From positions 4,557,423-4,621,422 of the forward strand of contig KL662191.1 in NCBI GenBank assembly GCA_000733415.1: a stretch of DNA of 64,000 nucleotides, given 5' to 3'. Of the stretch, positions 8,056 to 16,467 are shown one piece after another (within the stretch, counting starts at the first letter, position 1; every line of letters begins with the position of its first letter). The position numbers and the translations under genes are program-made. Source of the DNA: [Leptolyngbya] sp. JSC-1. Its GTDB lineage: Bacteria; Cyanobacteriota; Cyanobacteriia; Elainellales; Elainellaceae. Below the pieces are notes generated by a model. The model saw only the letters and a program-made list of their open reading frames with translations, did not search any database and was not told where the DNA came from.

Positions 8056-8365
8056 TTACGGCTTGATGAATTTCAAAGGCGCATGGCTTGATGTGATTTG
8101 AATCCTTTTTTGTAAACGCTCAAGACCATGCTGTTGCTTTTGAGGATTGATAACTCTAGCAATATCGTTAGTATAAAGCAATACAACATCATCTGAGTCG
8201 AGTTCGATCTGAAACTGGTTGATAACTGGTTGATAAAGGGATGAATATCTTCTTCTAGAGCCAGGGAAAACCGAGACCGAAGGTATCAATTTGCTCCACG
8301 ATTCCGTTCGACTGCACCATAATTACTTTTTCGTGCTGTCCGCTCAGTTTTAAGCATCCTGACTT
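8056..8365 (-). pseudogene. Remnant of a PP2C/SpoIIE-type phosphatase domain
   Basis: The minus strand carries the C-terminal end of a SpoIIE/PP2C phosphatase in three frames. Around 8355-8265 it reads LSGQHEKVIMVQSNGIVEQ and IDTFGLGFP; after a frame change it reads LEEDIHPFINQ; after a second change it reads FQIELDSDDVVLLYTNDIAR and GLERLQKR. The first lesion is an apparent one-base loss near 8258. The second is an 11-bp tandem duplication (8215-8225 and 8226-8236). The usual YTDG is YTND, so a metal-binding residue is also disturbed. The N-terminal part is absent. Confidence 0.8.
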
Positions 8366-8417
8366 AGATAATCTCAGTAGATCGAAATGAGCCAGATTGC
8401 ATCGTCATGCTTGGGTC

Positions 8418-8503
8418 AGTCCCCTTTTTCTGAGAGGCCCGCGGGGCTATAATGCCCCTAAACCCCAGCGGGGATGCGCCTTCGGCGTAGAATAAGGGGG
8501 ACT
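8418..8503. mobile_element. MITE-like element with inverted ends
   Basis: An 86-bp segment is bounded by imperfect terminal inverted repeats: AGTCCCCTTTTTCT at the left and, read on the other strand, AGTCCCCCTTATTCT at the right (13 of 15 match with one gap). The interior is GC-rich, with GGCCCGCGGGGCT and CGCCTTCGGCG, which can fold. It has no coding capacity. It lies in the gene-poor decay zone between the phosphatase remnant and argS. No second copy was seen in the window, so mobility is inferred only from structure. Confidence 0.5.
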
Positions 8504-8573
8504 TCCAACCACGGCTGACCCGATTTCAGTATGGGCATCGCCAACCTAATTTCATTTCGGCACACCCACCCCT

Positions 8574-8615
8574 ACTCCTAACTCCTGACTCCTAACTCCT
8601 GACTCCTAACTCCTG
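8574..8615. repeat. Heptamer tandem repeat ACTCCTA/ACTCCTG
   Basis: Six heptamers alternate strictly between ACTCCTA and ACTCCTG. The reverse complement (TAGGAGT/CAGGAGT) is the same family as the coding repeat at 55693, so one repeat family occurs both between and inside genes of this window. Confidence 0.93.
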
Positions 8616-8728
8616 AGTCAACGGAAATTCCTCAAATTCCGCTAGCATGGACTATTGGCATCGAACGCTGAGCCAAACTGCCCTTCCCTACCTGCCCTAT
8701 CCCTACCTGAACTATCCCTACCTGAACT

Positions 8729-10486
8729 ATGAACTCAACCATCGCCCAACTCAAGGAACGCTTTGAGCAAGCCCTGGTAGCTGCCTTTGGCGACGCATTG
8801 GCTGGAACTGATCCGATCTTAGTGCCCGCCAGCAATCCTAAATTTGGCGACTATCAGTCAAATGTGGCGATGTCTTTGACTAAGCGTTTAGGGAAACCAC
8901 CCCGCGCCATTGCTGAAGCGATTGTGCAGAATTTAGAGGTCAGCGATCTGTGTGAACCGCCCACAATTGCCGGTCCTGGATTCATCAACCTCAACCTTAA
9001 GCTGACCTACCTAGAACAGCAACTGCGGCAGATGCAGGCCGATGCGCGGCTGGGGATTCCGCCCCTCAAGCAGCCCAAACGCACTATTGTGGATTTCTCT
9101 AGCCCCAATATTGCTAAAGAAATGCATGTCGGCCATTTGCGTTCCACAATTATTGGCGACTCGATTGCTCGGATTCTGGAATTCTTGGGCCATGACGTGC
9201 TGCGGATTAACCATTTGGGCGACTGGGGCACCCAGTTTGGCATGTTGATCACCCACCTGAAGCAGGCCTACCCCGATGCCCTTACCACTGCCAACGCCTT
9301 AGCTCTAGGCGACCTGACGACGTTCTACAAACAGGCCAAACAGCGGTTCGATGAAGACGAACAGTTTCGGGAAGAATCGCGCTTAGAAGTGGTGGCGCTA
9401 CAGGCAGGCAACGAAGAATCGCTGCGGGCGTGGCATCTGCTTTGCGAACAGTCCTTTCTCGCCTTTCAGGAAATTTACGATCTGCTGGATATTTGCGTCA
9501 CCAATCGGGGTGAGTCGTTCTACAACCCCTTGCTGCCCGCCGTGGTGGAGGATTTGGAGCAAGCAGGCTTGTTGGTAGAAGATCAGGGAGCCAAGTGCGT
9601 GTTTCTGGACGGTTTTACCAACAAAGAAGGTAATCCCCTACCGTTGATTATTCAAAAATCAGACGGCGGCTACAACTACGCCACAACCGATCTGGCAGCT
9701 CTGCGCTACCGCATTCAGCAAGACCACGCCGAACGCATTATCTACGTCACCGATGCAGGTCAGGCAAATCATTTCACGCAGGTGTGGCAGGTAGCCAGAC
9801 GGGCCAACTGGATTCCCGATTCGGTAGAGCTAGTGCATGTGCCATTTGGTGTAGTGCAGGGCGAAGATGGCAAGAAATTCAAAACTCGCTCTGGAGACAC
9901 GGTGCGGTTAAAGGATTTGCTCGATGAAGCGGTGAGCCGTGCCCGCACCGATCTGGAAACCCGGTTACAGGAGGAAGGGCGGCAAGAGTCGGAGGAGTTC
10001 AAGTCTCATGTAGCGGAAGTAGTGGGGATCAGCGCCGTTAAGTACGCCGATCTGAGCCAAAATCGCACCAGTAACTACATCTTCAGCTACGACAAAATGC
10101 TGTCGCTCCAGGGTAATACAGCACCCTATCTGCTCTATGCCTATGTGCGCATCCAAGGTATTAGCCGCAAAGGCGGCATTGACTTGAGCCAGTTTGCAAT
10201 CGATTGTCCAATCGTGCTGCAAGAAGAAACCGAGTTGGCTCTCGCTAAGCATCTGCTAAGTTTCGACGAAGTCCTGAGCGCCATCGAGGAGGATTTGATG
10301 CCAAATCGGCTCTGCCAATACCTGTTTGAACTGAGCCAAAAATTCAATCAATTCTATGATCGCTGTCCTGTCTTACAGGCTGAAGAGCCACAGCGCACCT
10401 CTCGCTTAGTTTTGTCTAATCTAACGGCCCGCACCCTGAAACAAGGACTGGCACTCCTCGGCATCGCCGTTCTAGAACGCATGTAG
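8729..10486 (+). CDS. argS: Arginyl-tRNA synthetase
   Basis: It charges tRNA-Arg with arginine in the cytoplasm. The 585 residues have the family layout: N-terminal additional domain (1-110, including NPKFGDYQSNVAMSLTK), catalytic core with the HIGH-type motif in SSPNIAKEMHVGHLRST (about 123-140), the KMSKS-equivalent region GKKFKTRSGDTVRL, and a C-terminal DALR anticodon-binding domain (AYVRIQGISRK to the end). It appears monocistronic. The window also encodes a stand-alone DALR-like protein at 55220, a distant partial relative. Confidence 0.97.
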   Translation: MNSTIAQLKERFEQALVAAFGDALAGTDPILVPASNPKFGDYQSNVAMSLTKRLGKPPRAIAEAIVQNLEVSDLCEPPTIAGPGFINLNLKLTYLEQQLRQMQADARLGIPPLKQPKRTIVDFSSPNIAKEMHVGHLRSTIIGDSIARILEFLGHDVLRINHLGDWGTQFGMLITHLKQAYPDALTTANALALGDLTTFYKQAKQRFDEDEQFREESRLEVVALQAGNEESLRAWHLLCEQSFLAFQEIYDLLDICVTNRGESFYNPLLPAVVEDLEQAGLLVEDQGAKCVFLDGFTNKEGNPLPLIIQKSDGGYNYATTDLAALRYRIQQDHAERIIYVTDAGQANHFTQVWQVARRANWIPDSVELVHVPFGVVQGEDGKKFKTRSGDTVRLKDLLDEAVSRARTDLETRLQEEGRQESEEFKSHVAEVVGISAVKYADLSQNRTSNYIFSYDKMLSLQGNTAPYLLYAYVRIQGISRKGGIDLSQFAIDCPIVLQEETELALAKHLLSFDEVLSAIEEDLMPNRLCQYLFELSQKFNQFYDRCPVLQAEEPQRTSRLVLSNLTARTLKQGLALLGIAVLERM

Positions 10487-10503
10487 ACCGGCTAGATCTT
10501 CTT

Positions 10504-10752
10504 CTAAATCTCCTTTGTGCTGCGGGCAGCCAGCACCCTGAGGGACGTTGGTTTCAGGAACAACCAGCTGACAAAGAAAAATGAGGCAGTAAACAACTGA
10601 ACGATATCCAGCGCAGACAGGTAACCATCGGCGAATGAGGCAAAACTGCGGTCAATGATGCCAAAAATCCAGGACGAAATTCCCAGGAGCCAAATGCCGC
10701 TTCTCAAACTAGCCAGAAACGAAAGCAATTCAAAGGACGGACCAGTGTTCAT
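10504..10752 (-). CDS. Small two-helix membrane protein, unknown
   Basis: This 82-residue hypothetical protein has two hydrophobic segments (about residues 15-33 and 48-66) and a basic C-terminus (TSLRVLAARSTKEI). The start at 10752 was chosen because AAGGAG precedes its ATG at good distance; a longer ORF to 10806 lacks such a site. It converges on argS with 17 bp between the stops. I recognise no family. Confidence 0.55.
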   Translation of the reverse strand: MNTGPSFELLSFLASLRSGIWLLGISSWIFGIIDRSFASFADGYLSALDIVQLFTASFFFVSWLFLKPTSLRVLAARSTKEI

Positions 10753-10821
10753 AGATTTAGCTCCTTGGAATCGAAGAAATCGAAGTATGGTTGGTCTACA
10801 AGGCACGAGTCAACTTCAATC

Positions 10822-10866
10822 AGTCTTAAGCTCGCATAGTCTTAAGCTCGCATAGTCTTAAGCTCA
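10822..10866. repeat. Three copies of a 16-bp unit
   Basis: AGTCTTAAGCTCGCAT is repeated at 10822 and 10838, with a third copy at 10854 diverging in its last bases. It lies upstream of the small membrane protein gene. The unit contains the palindrome CTTAAG. Confidence 0.9.
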
Positions 10867-11038
10867 ACATCCCAGCGCCCTGCTTTGGCACCCCCTAGAT
10901 TAAAGTTTAAGAAATATAAAACCTAGTTGACTTTGAACCAAAGTAATACATACCCTCAGCCGCAAGATGTATTCTGACTTACTTTCTCGAAAATAAAAAT
11001 CGCTGCTCTAGAAATCACTGTCGTTGTACTCCCGATCT

Positions 11039-12472
11039 TTATGCTCCCGATGCTCCCGGTGTCGGAAAAGAGTGGCCGGCTTGGTCTAGTACCAATACCC
11101 AGTCTTGGCCGCGACCATTCGTGGTTGGAGCAAAGGTTGTACTCGACGCCGACGACTCATCCACTCTAAATGTATCGATCGATGTTGCTATTCCCTGGCG
11201 GGGATCGTACCAGGATGCATTCACCGAATCGCCTTTTAGCTTGGTCAGATCAACTTGAATCGGCTTACCCATCGGCGTATACAAAAATGCAAAACTGCTA
11301 TCTCTGGCGATTGCCGCCCGGATCATCTCACCGCCTTCTCCTGGCTCTCCAGCGATCAGAGACTGATCCGGCACCAGTTCGGTGTAGGGGCGGGATTCAA
11401 ACAGCCGGCGCAGATAGCCCATTTGGGTTGCACCCGGGTGGTTCAGTGCCTCTTGCCAGGGAGTTCTCGCCGCCGAGATGGGTCCGCGTCCTGGTTGCCA
11501 CATTTGCCAGATATTGTGATTGCCGTAGGTGTGTCCACAGGCTCCCGCTAGCATCGACCAATAGGCTGCTCGCCGCACATCAAATTGATCAAACCAGCCG
11601 TTGTCAGGATTCCAACCAATCGGATGATCTTCGTAGCAAGGCTCGCCGTCTAGGGTCGGTTTAACTGGCTGCAACCCATAGTTAGCTTCGGTCATCTCAT
11701 AGTTGGGGGTGTCGGCTTCGCTATGGCCCGACTGAAACATATTGAAAGCGAGCCAATCGTCTTGGTGGAACCAGAAAGCAGAATTACTGCCGCCAACCGG
11801 GTGGTAGGTAATCAGATGACGACCCTGATCGCCTCGCTGCAACCCTTTAGCCATGGCGCGAATGATCGCGAAGTGCAGCTCGGTTTCTGGATTGCGATCG
11901 CCGCCTAAAATCCAAATAATCGGCTTGTCGCGATACCGCTTGCCTAGATACGCTCCGAAGATTTCAGCATTATCCGGGGTGAAAACCTCCGGACCGCTGC
12001 CCCACTTTTGGTTCCACTTATCGCCCCAGGTGGGCAGCATGCCAATATACAGCCCCAGAGCTTCCGCCTGATCGACAATGTAATCCACATGCCGAAAGTA
12101 GGCTTCGTTGGGTTGGGCCGGATCGTTATTGTACAGGGGCTGGTGTCCTTCCGGGTTAGGTTGCCGTAACCCATCCAGTTCGGCTAATACCACAGCCTGG
12201 ATCACTGTAAAACCCTTGCTGGCCCGATCCTGGAGATACAGAGTTGCCTCGTCCCGATTCAGGCGGTGAAACAACTCCCAGGCCGTATCACCCAAGTAGA
12301 AAAAGGGCTGCCCGTCGGCAGTCATCAAAAAGCGCTGGTTGGAATGAACTCGCAAGCTGGGGGTTGAATTAGAGGCGGCTGGAGTGCAGGCTTTGGCAAA
12401 AGAAGCCAGAAACGCCGTAGCTGAAAGGCCAAGAAATTTCCGTCTGGACCAATGAAGGCTGGGTCTATTCAT
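11039..12472 (-). CDS. GH140-like glycoside hydrolase, Tat-exported
   Basis: This 477-residue protein has an N-terminal SRRKFLGLSATAFLAS Tat signal, with a Cys soon after (AKACTP) that could be lipidated. The body is a DUF4038/apiosidase-type TIM barrel: GDTAWELFHRLNRDEATLYL, KGFTVIQAVVLAELDG, IIWILGGDRNPE and PTLDGEPCYED, the last two holding the likely catalytic acids. A short C-terminal beta domain follows (PTTNGRGQDWVLVLDQAG), as in the collagen-binding-like tail of this family. It probably removes a sugar from an exported or environmental polysaccharide. It has no close operon partner. Confidence 0.87.
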   Translation of the reverse strand: MNRPSLHWSRRKFLGLSATAFLASFAKACTPAASNSTPSLRVHSNQRFLMTADGQPFFYLGDTAWELFHRLNRDEATLYLQDRASKGFTVIQAVVLAELDGLRQPNPEGHQPLYNNDPAQPNEAYFRHVDYIVDQAEALGLYIGMLPTWGDKWNQKWGSGPEVFTPDNAEIFGAYLGKRYRDKPIIWILGGDRNPETELHFAIIRAMAKGLQRGDQGRHLITYHPVGGSNSAFWFHQDDWLAFNMFQSGHSEADTPNYEMTEANYGLQPVKPTLDGEPCYEDHPIGWNPDNGWFDQFDVRRAAYWSMLAGACGHTYGNHNIWQMWQPGRGPISAARTPWQEALNHPGATQMGYLRRLFESRPYTELVPDQSLIAGEPGEGGEMIRAAIARDSSFAFLYTPMGKPIQVDLTKLKGDSVNASWYDPRQGIATSIDTFRVDESSASSTTFAPTTNGRGQDWVLVLDQAGHSFPTPGASGA

Positions 12473-12633
12473 CTTGAATTCTGAAAAGTGGTGGTCAAAA
12501 TTCTGATGCAGCCCTGTCTAAGCCCCTGTTTGAGCCAAGCAACTTAGGCCAGTGTAGCCTGCTTGCCTGAGCCGCCGCCACCTATCCTCCGCCACCCATC
12601 CACTGCGACCCGCCTACCGCCATCTATCCTGAC

Positions 12634-13878
12634 TCATCCGCCCAGAAAATTGAACAGCGTCGCGATCTGATCTACCACCCGACTGGCAAAATTCCATTTC
12701 GGTAGGCGAAAACTAACGGGTTGAGGCCGCAGGCGAGCATCGGCAGCAATCTGATAGTCCTGCGCTTCCAGAGCACGGGCAATGGCCAGCATACGGCGCT
12801 GCTGATCGCGAGTGATGCGTTCGGGGGTGTTGCCTAAACCGGGGGCATTCCAGCGTTGGGTCTGCGGATCAAAAAACGACTGTACCCGCGCCCAGAGAAT
12901 CGCATCCGCGCCCTGTTTTCCCATCCGGTGAGCTTCTGCCAGCCATTCGATATAGCCGTCCGTATCCAGCACAGCTTTGGGAGCTTGATTCGCTAAATCA
13001 ATCGCGTTCAGAGTTTCTTCCAAGGTCAACTTCATGCCTCTGGCCGCTGCTTTTTCCTGGATGATCTGCGCCTGCTTTTTCAACCGTTTGAGCTGTTTAG
13101 CATCCGCCTCTTGGGGAGAAGCCGCCCCATGCTGATAGGAGAAGGTGCCCAGATTCCAGACGCCGTTTCCTGGATCGGAGTGGCCGTAGAAGCCGTCGGT
13201 GGATTTGCCGTCTGGTGTGCGTGTGCCTTCCGCATTGCCTACCGTCACCGCCACAAGGGAATCGGAATCGCCAGTAAACAGGTCGGATAGGGTGAATTCG
13301 GCTGGCTGTTTGGTTGAGGGAAGGGGGGGGGATGGGGGGGATGGGGAAGATGGGGAAGATGGGGGCTGAACTGGGTGGGGAGTAAGGGGTTGATAGGGCT
13401 GGGGATGGGCTGGTTGAGTTAGGCCAAAATCTACACCGATCTCGGTTGGGATGGGTGTGGCAAATTGGGTGGGGGAGGGGGCGGGTGGGGGAGAGGGGGG
13501 TGATGGGGGAGGTAGGGGTGATGGGGGTGATGGGGGAGGGAGGGTGGCGTTTGGCCTTGGAGGGGAAGGTGGTAGGGGGGCTGAAGGAGAGGGAGATAGA
13601 AGCGGTGGCGGTGGCAGTTCGGCTGGTTTTTGATCGGCAACGCCCACTGGTACATCTACGGCATGGGCGGGAATTTTGAGCTGGTCGGGTTGGGACTCAG
13701 GAGTTGAGAAGGCTGGGGCAGCAGAAACGGCAGGATTGAATTGAAGACCGGCTTGCTGATTTGGAGCCGTTTGGGTTGCCGCAGTATTCCAGTTGGTCGG
13801 GTTGGGGTTGGCTAAGACAGCAGGAGTTTGGCTCAGCATTGCCGCTAGCCCTGCTAAACAGATCAACGCTTTATTCAT
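12634..13878 (-). CDS. Secreted proline-rich protein, possible muramidase
   Basis: This 414-residue protein starts with a signal peptide (ALICLAGLAAMLSQTPAVLA). Residues about 85-195 are a Pro/Ser linker with repeated PPSPP, like a wall-spanning spacer. The C-terminal domain begins LFTGDSDSLVAVTVGNAEGT, then YGHSDPGNGVWNLGTFSYQH and an alpha-helical region. The AEGT motif, followed by a GH-rich loop, resembles the catalytic Glu context of lambda-type lytic transglycosylases, so cell-wall cleavage is a plausible inference, not a recognised assignment. It is the last gene of a five-gene operon and overlaps the preceding one by ATGA. Its coding strand is unusually C-rich in the linker. Confidence 0.8.
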   Translation of the reverse strand: MNKALICLAGLAAMLSQTPAVLANPNPTNWNTAATQTAPNQQAGLQFNPAVSAAPAFSTPESQPDQLKIPAHAVDVPVGVADQKPAELPPPPLLSPSPSAPLPPSPPRPNATLPPPSPPSPLPPPSPPSPPPAPSPTQFATPIPTEIGVDFGLTQPAHPQPYQPLTPHPVQPPSSPSSPSPPSPPLPSTKQPAEFTLSDLFTGDSDSLVAVTVGNAEGTRTPDGKSTDGFYGHSDPGNGVWNLGTFSYQHGAASPQEADAKQLKRLKKQAQIIQEKAAARGMKLTLEETLNAIDLANQAPKAVLDTDGYIEWLAEAHRMGKQGADAILWARVQSFFDPQTQRWNAPGLGNTPERITRDQQRRMLAIARALEAQDYQIAADARLRPQPVSFRLPKWNFASRVVDQIATLFNFLGG

Positions 13879-14357
13879 GACGGGTTCAATAGTTGTTCCA
13901 AAATCGACTCAGAGGGTTCAACAATAGTCCAGGTGCCTTCCGGCAATTTCCTCAACGTAGCGAAGTGCAAATACTGTCCTGAACCAATCGCAGTTCCTTG
14001 CTTGACTTGACCCAGACGTGGCCGCTGTAGACCACATAGACGAAACAGATAGGCGGGGACATCCGGACTGGAAAACAACACACAATCTCTGACATTCGGC
14101 TGTACTCGACCATCGAAGGGAGCGTACACCTTTCCCCCATCCAGCTCAATCGAAATATCGCCCAGCCCTGCCGCAATCTGATAGTTGCCGACGCTATCGC
14201 CGGGCTGCAACTGCCAGGTTTGCTGAATTTGAATCGTTCTGGGAGACTCTGTCACCACGGGTCCGGTTGAACAACTCACGCTTGCACAACTCACACTGGC
14301 GGCTAGCACAATCGCGGCTCTCCGCCCGCGTCTGCCGACCCAATTCCAGCGTCCCAT
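13875..14357 (-). CDS. Putative lipoprotein, unrecognised
   Basis: This 160-residue protein has a basic N-terminus, a hydrophobic stretch (AAIVLAASVSCASVSCSTG) and several Cys that could serve as a lipidation site. The body is beta-rich: LQPGDSVGNYQIAAGLGDIS, then KVYAPFDGRVQP, RLGQVKQGTAIGSGQYLHFATLR. This pattern resembles a hybrid-motif or M23-like beta sandwich, but the metal-binding HxH of M23 peptidases is not evident. Its stop overlaps the start of the proline-rich protein. It probably sits in the periplasm on a membrane. Confidence 0.75.
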   Translation of the reverse strand: MGRWNWVGRRGRRAAIVLAASVSCASVSCSTGPVVTESPRTIQIQQTWQLQPGDSVGNYQIAAGLGDISIELDGGKVYAPFDGRVQPNVRDCVLFSSPDVPAYLFRLCGLQRPRLGQVKQGTAIGSGQYLHFATLRKLPEGTWTIVEPSESILEQLLNPS

Positions 14358-14443
14358 GCCAGCACTCCCTACCTCAGATTTAACCCTCCATATATAGCAA
14401 TTTTCTAGGGTTAAGGAGCGAGGTCAGTCGGAATGCGGTGGAG

Positions 14444-14845
14444 TTATCGCATGACTCGAAACTGATAACCAGCGTATTCTTCGCCTTCAAACAAAACCAC
14501 CAGCCAAGTTTGCGGATCAAAGGCCAAGCGGTAGACGGATCGTTCGGCTGGCACGCCAGCTCGGATCTCTAGGGTAGGAAGTTGGCAGTAGGGCATTTGC
14601 AGAATATCGAGAACCGCTGTTTTGGTGCCTCGTTCCGGTATGGTCAAAAAGGACGCCAATTGCTCTCTAGAGATGGTGGCATCGGCATTCACGGTTCCAG
14701 CACAGTTTTCTGGACGGCGGTTGGCGCGTTCAAACGAAATACTTTCCCGCACATCCATCGTTAGACCAGCAATCACAGCCAGTGCTCCACCCATGAGAAA
14801 CAGCCTCATGCCGAGCTGCTGATGAGGTTCAGGTCGTTTTTTCAT
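14444..14845 (-). CDS. Unrecognised membrane-anchored protein
   Basis: This 133-residue protein has one N-terminal membrane segment (about residues 10-28, LGMRLFLMGGALAVIAGLTM), and then a soluble domain with two Cys (ENCAGTV and MPYCQLP) that might form a disulfide outside the membrane. The C-terminal part, VYRLAFDPQTWLVVLFEGEEYAGYQF, is beta-like. The start overlaps the end of the 71-residue gene upstream by 17 bp. It is the third gene of the five-gene set. No family is recognised. Confidence 0.75.
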   Translation of the reverse strand: MKKRPEPHQQLGMRLFLMGGALAVIAGLTMDVRESISFERANRRPENCAGTVNADATISREQLASFLTIPERGTKTAVLDILQMPYCQLPTLEIRAGVPAERSVYRLAFDPQTWLVVLFEGEEYAGYQFRVMR

Positions 14846-15044
14846 CCTTACCTCCGACCTTGGATTTCACGAATGATTTTGCGGATGCTTTTTCTAACGG
14901 TTTTGCCAATGGCCCTGAAAATGATTTAGTTGATGGCCTAGTCAATGATTTAGTCGGTGGTTTTGGATCCGCAGTGGGTGCCATCGAAGCAAAGCAGGAA
15001 ACCACAAATAGCAGCCATGCGGCACCAAGTAGCAACGGGGTCAT
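14829..15044 (-). CDS. Small Lys/Ser/Pro-rich lipoprotein-like protein
   Basis: These 71 codons encode a hydrophobic N-terminus ending in LLFVVSCFAS, where VVSC is a plausible lipobox, followed by a tail rich in Lys, Pro and Ser with repeated KS-containing units (KSLTRPSTKSFSGPLAKPLE). The ATG at 15044 overlaps the upstream stop (ATGA), which is why I chose it over a longer frame extending to 15425 inside the neighbouring gene. The positive tail could bind peptidoglycan, polysaccharide or nucleic acid. It is otherwise unknown. Confidence 0.65.
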   Translation of the reverse strand: MTPLLLGAAWLLFVVSCFASMAPTADPKPPTKSLTRPSTKSFSGPLAKPLEKASAKSFVKSKVGGKDEKTT

Positions 15045-16198
15045 AATCTTCCTCCAAGTAATAGACCAATCATGATCGCGAACAACCGATAGCCCCAGGC
15101 AAATCCGCTCTGAGGCGTGACCGTAGAACGGTAAGCAGCTAACAAGGCTGGTGTCACCATCACCAGCAGGCTCGGAACCCAGAGGACGGGATAGGTGGCT
15201 ACAATCCAGTCCAGAAATACCCGTAGCAATGCTGACCCCACCACTAGGCTGGCCGCTTCTCGCAGCGCAAACGGCGTTTCGGTAGCTGTCGCTCGTCGTC
15301 CTGAACCGCGGTATCTGGGGCGGGCCGTTGAGGCGGGGTGTCCGACAAAAATTTGACCGATTGGTGCCATCACCAAACTTGCCACGCTGCTGATGATGCG
15401 GAGCGGCGTTGTGACTAACCACCACAGACTTTTGACTAAACTTTTAACCAGTCTTTGAGCAAGGGTAAAAATCGGCGAACTTGATTTATGGCGACGTTGA
15501 CGCAGGGATTGGGCCAAGGATTGAGCATCGCCGTCAGGCGGATTACTTGAAACGACCGGATCAATTGCGCGCGAGGTTAAAACCAGCGTTCCATTATCGT
15601 TAACTTCGACATAAGGAACTTCGGTTTCGAAATATTCACAAATTAGCTCATTCTTGGATCTACGTTTGGCCTGATTGGTGGATTCGTTCTGTTCCAGCTG
15701 CTCAGAAATTTGAATCAATTCCAGAATCACCATCTCTTGCTGCGAAGCGAGATGATTAATTTGCTTCGCCTTTTCTGCTAATAAATGGCGCATAGCATGC
15801 TTTTGGGATTGGGAAGCGGCTTGTGAGTATTGGGCCTGTACCTGCTTAAATCGTCGTACCGTTCCCATTGACTGTTGCTGCAACTGCTCGACTGTATGTA
15901 ATAGCTGGGAGGATAATGCTGGATTCACTGCCCCATTCTGATTAGGCAACGGAAAGCATTCCACTGAACGTCTCTGAGTCGATTTCTGAGTAGGCTTCTG
16001 GGGTTTGACTGCACTCGGTTGAGGAGCTGGGCGCACAATCGTGGGTGCAATCGTGGGTGCAATGGGAGCACTCGGTGTTGCCGTCTCAGAAGATTGATCA
16101 GGCTGTAGCAAAGTTACGGATCGAGACGAATCTTGATCAGCTCGAATGGAGCGTAGCTCAGCCTCGATCGCTTTGATTTCTGCGTGCGACTGTCTCAT
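15041..16198 (-). CDS. Coiled-coil protein with C-terminal membrane segments, unrecognised
   Basis: This 385-residue protein begins MRQSHAEIKAIEAELRSIRA. The start at 16198 was chosen for the upstream CAGGAA. Residues about 1-30 and 105-185 look like coiled coil, separated by a Pro/Ala/Thr linker. A beta segment follows (YFETEVPYVEVNDNGTLVLTSRAI), then several hydrophobic segments over the last 130 residues. It is the first gene of the operon and likely the inner-membrane base of whatever the five proteins build. No family is recognised. Confidence 0.75.
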   Translation of the reverse strand: MRQSHAEIKAIEAELRSIRADQDSSRSVTLLQPDQSSETATPSAPIAPTIAPTIVRPAPQPSAVKPQKPTQKSTQRRSVECFPLPNQNGAVNPALSSQLLHTVEQLQQQSMGTVRRFKQVQAQYSQAASQSQKHAMRHLLAEKAKQINHLASQQEMVILELIQISEQLEQNESTNQAKRRSKNELICEYFETEVPYVEVNDNGTLVLTSRAIDPVVSSNPPDGDAQSLAQSLRQRRHKSSSPIFTLAQRLVKSLVKSLWWLVTTPLRIISSVASLVMAPIGQIFVGHPASTARPRYRGSGRRATATETPFALREAASLVVGSALLRVFLDWIVATYPVLWVPSLLVMVTPALLAAYRSTVTPQSGFAWGYRLFAIMIGLLLGGRL

Positions 16199-16313
16199 AA
16201 CTATTCCTGTGAAGGGGGGACTGCAAAACCTGGGATTAGACAAACCCAAATGAATGGTTAACCTGCGGTGACTGGGCCTCACCTGGCCTTTCTACTAAGG
16301 CACTCGGTCCGCT

Positions 16314-16396
16314 AGTACTCAGTACACTATATTTAGTACTTCTGTACTGCTCAATGTCCTAAATCCTATCACAAATAGTTCAAATGTACTAGTACA
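16314..16396 (-). promoter_or_regulatory. Cluster of three GTAC dyads upstream of the five-gene operon
   Basis: Three dyad sites occur in 83 bp: AGTACTCAGTAC (16314-16325), AGTACTTCTGTACT (16335-16348) and the perfect palindrome TGTACTAGTACA (16385-16396). The first two centres are 22 bp apart, about two helical turns. They lie 116-198 bp before the start of the first gene of the operon, in otherwise AT-rich sequence. Operator function is inferred from structure. Confidence 0.45.
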
Positions 16397-16467
16397 AAAA
16401 AGATTTTTCGCAGATTTTAGCTGACCTCGAATTTCCCACCCTGGCTTAGAAGTCCAAGGATCCACCG

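Larger units (their letters stand above)
8366..8728. other. Intergenic region before argS
   Basis: No gene is supported here. The stretch holds the MITE-like element (8418-8503), the heptamer array (8574-8615) and, just before argS, two copies of CTATCCCTACCTGAA (about 8698-8727). The argS promoter and leader must be within it, but I see no convincing -10/-35 pair. Confidence 0.6.

Noticed and set aside
9007..9256. ORFs antisense to argS
   Set aside because: Shadow frames of a strongly conserved gene.
15045..15425. N-terminal extension of the 71-residue ORF
   Set aside because: It overlaps a long, better-supported gene in another frame; the ATGA junction at 15041-15044 marks the real start.
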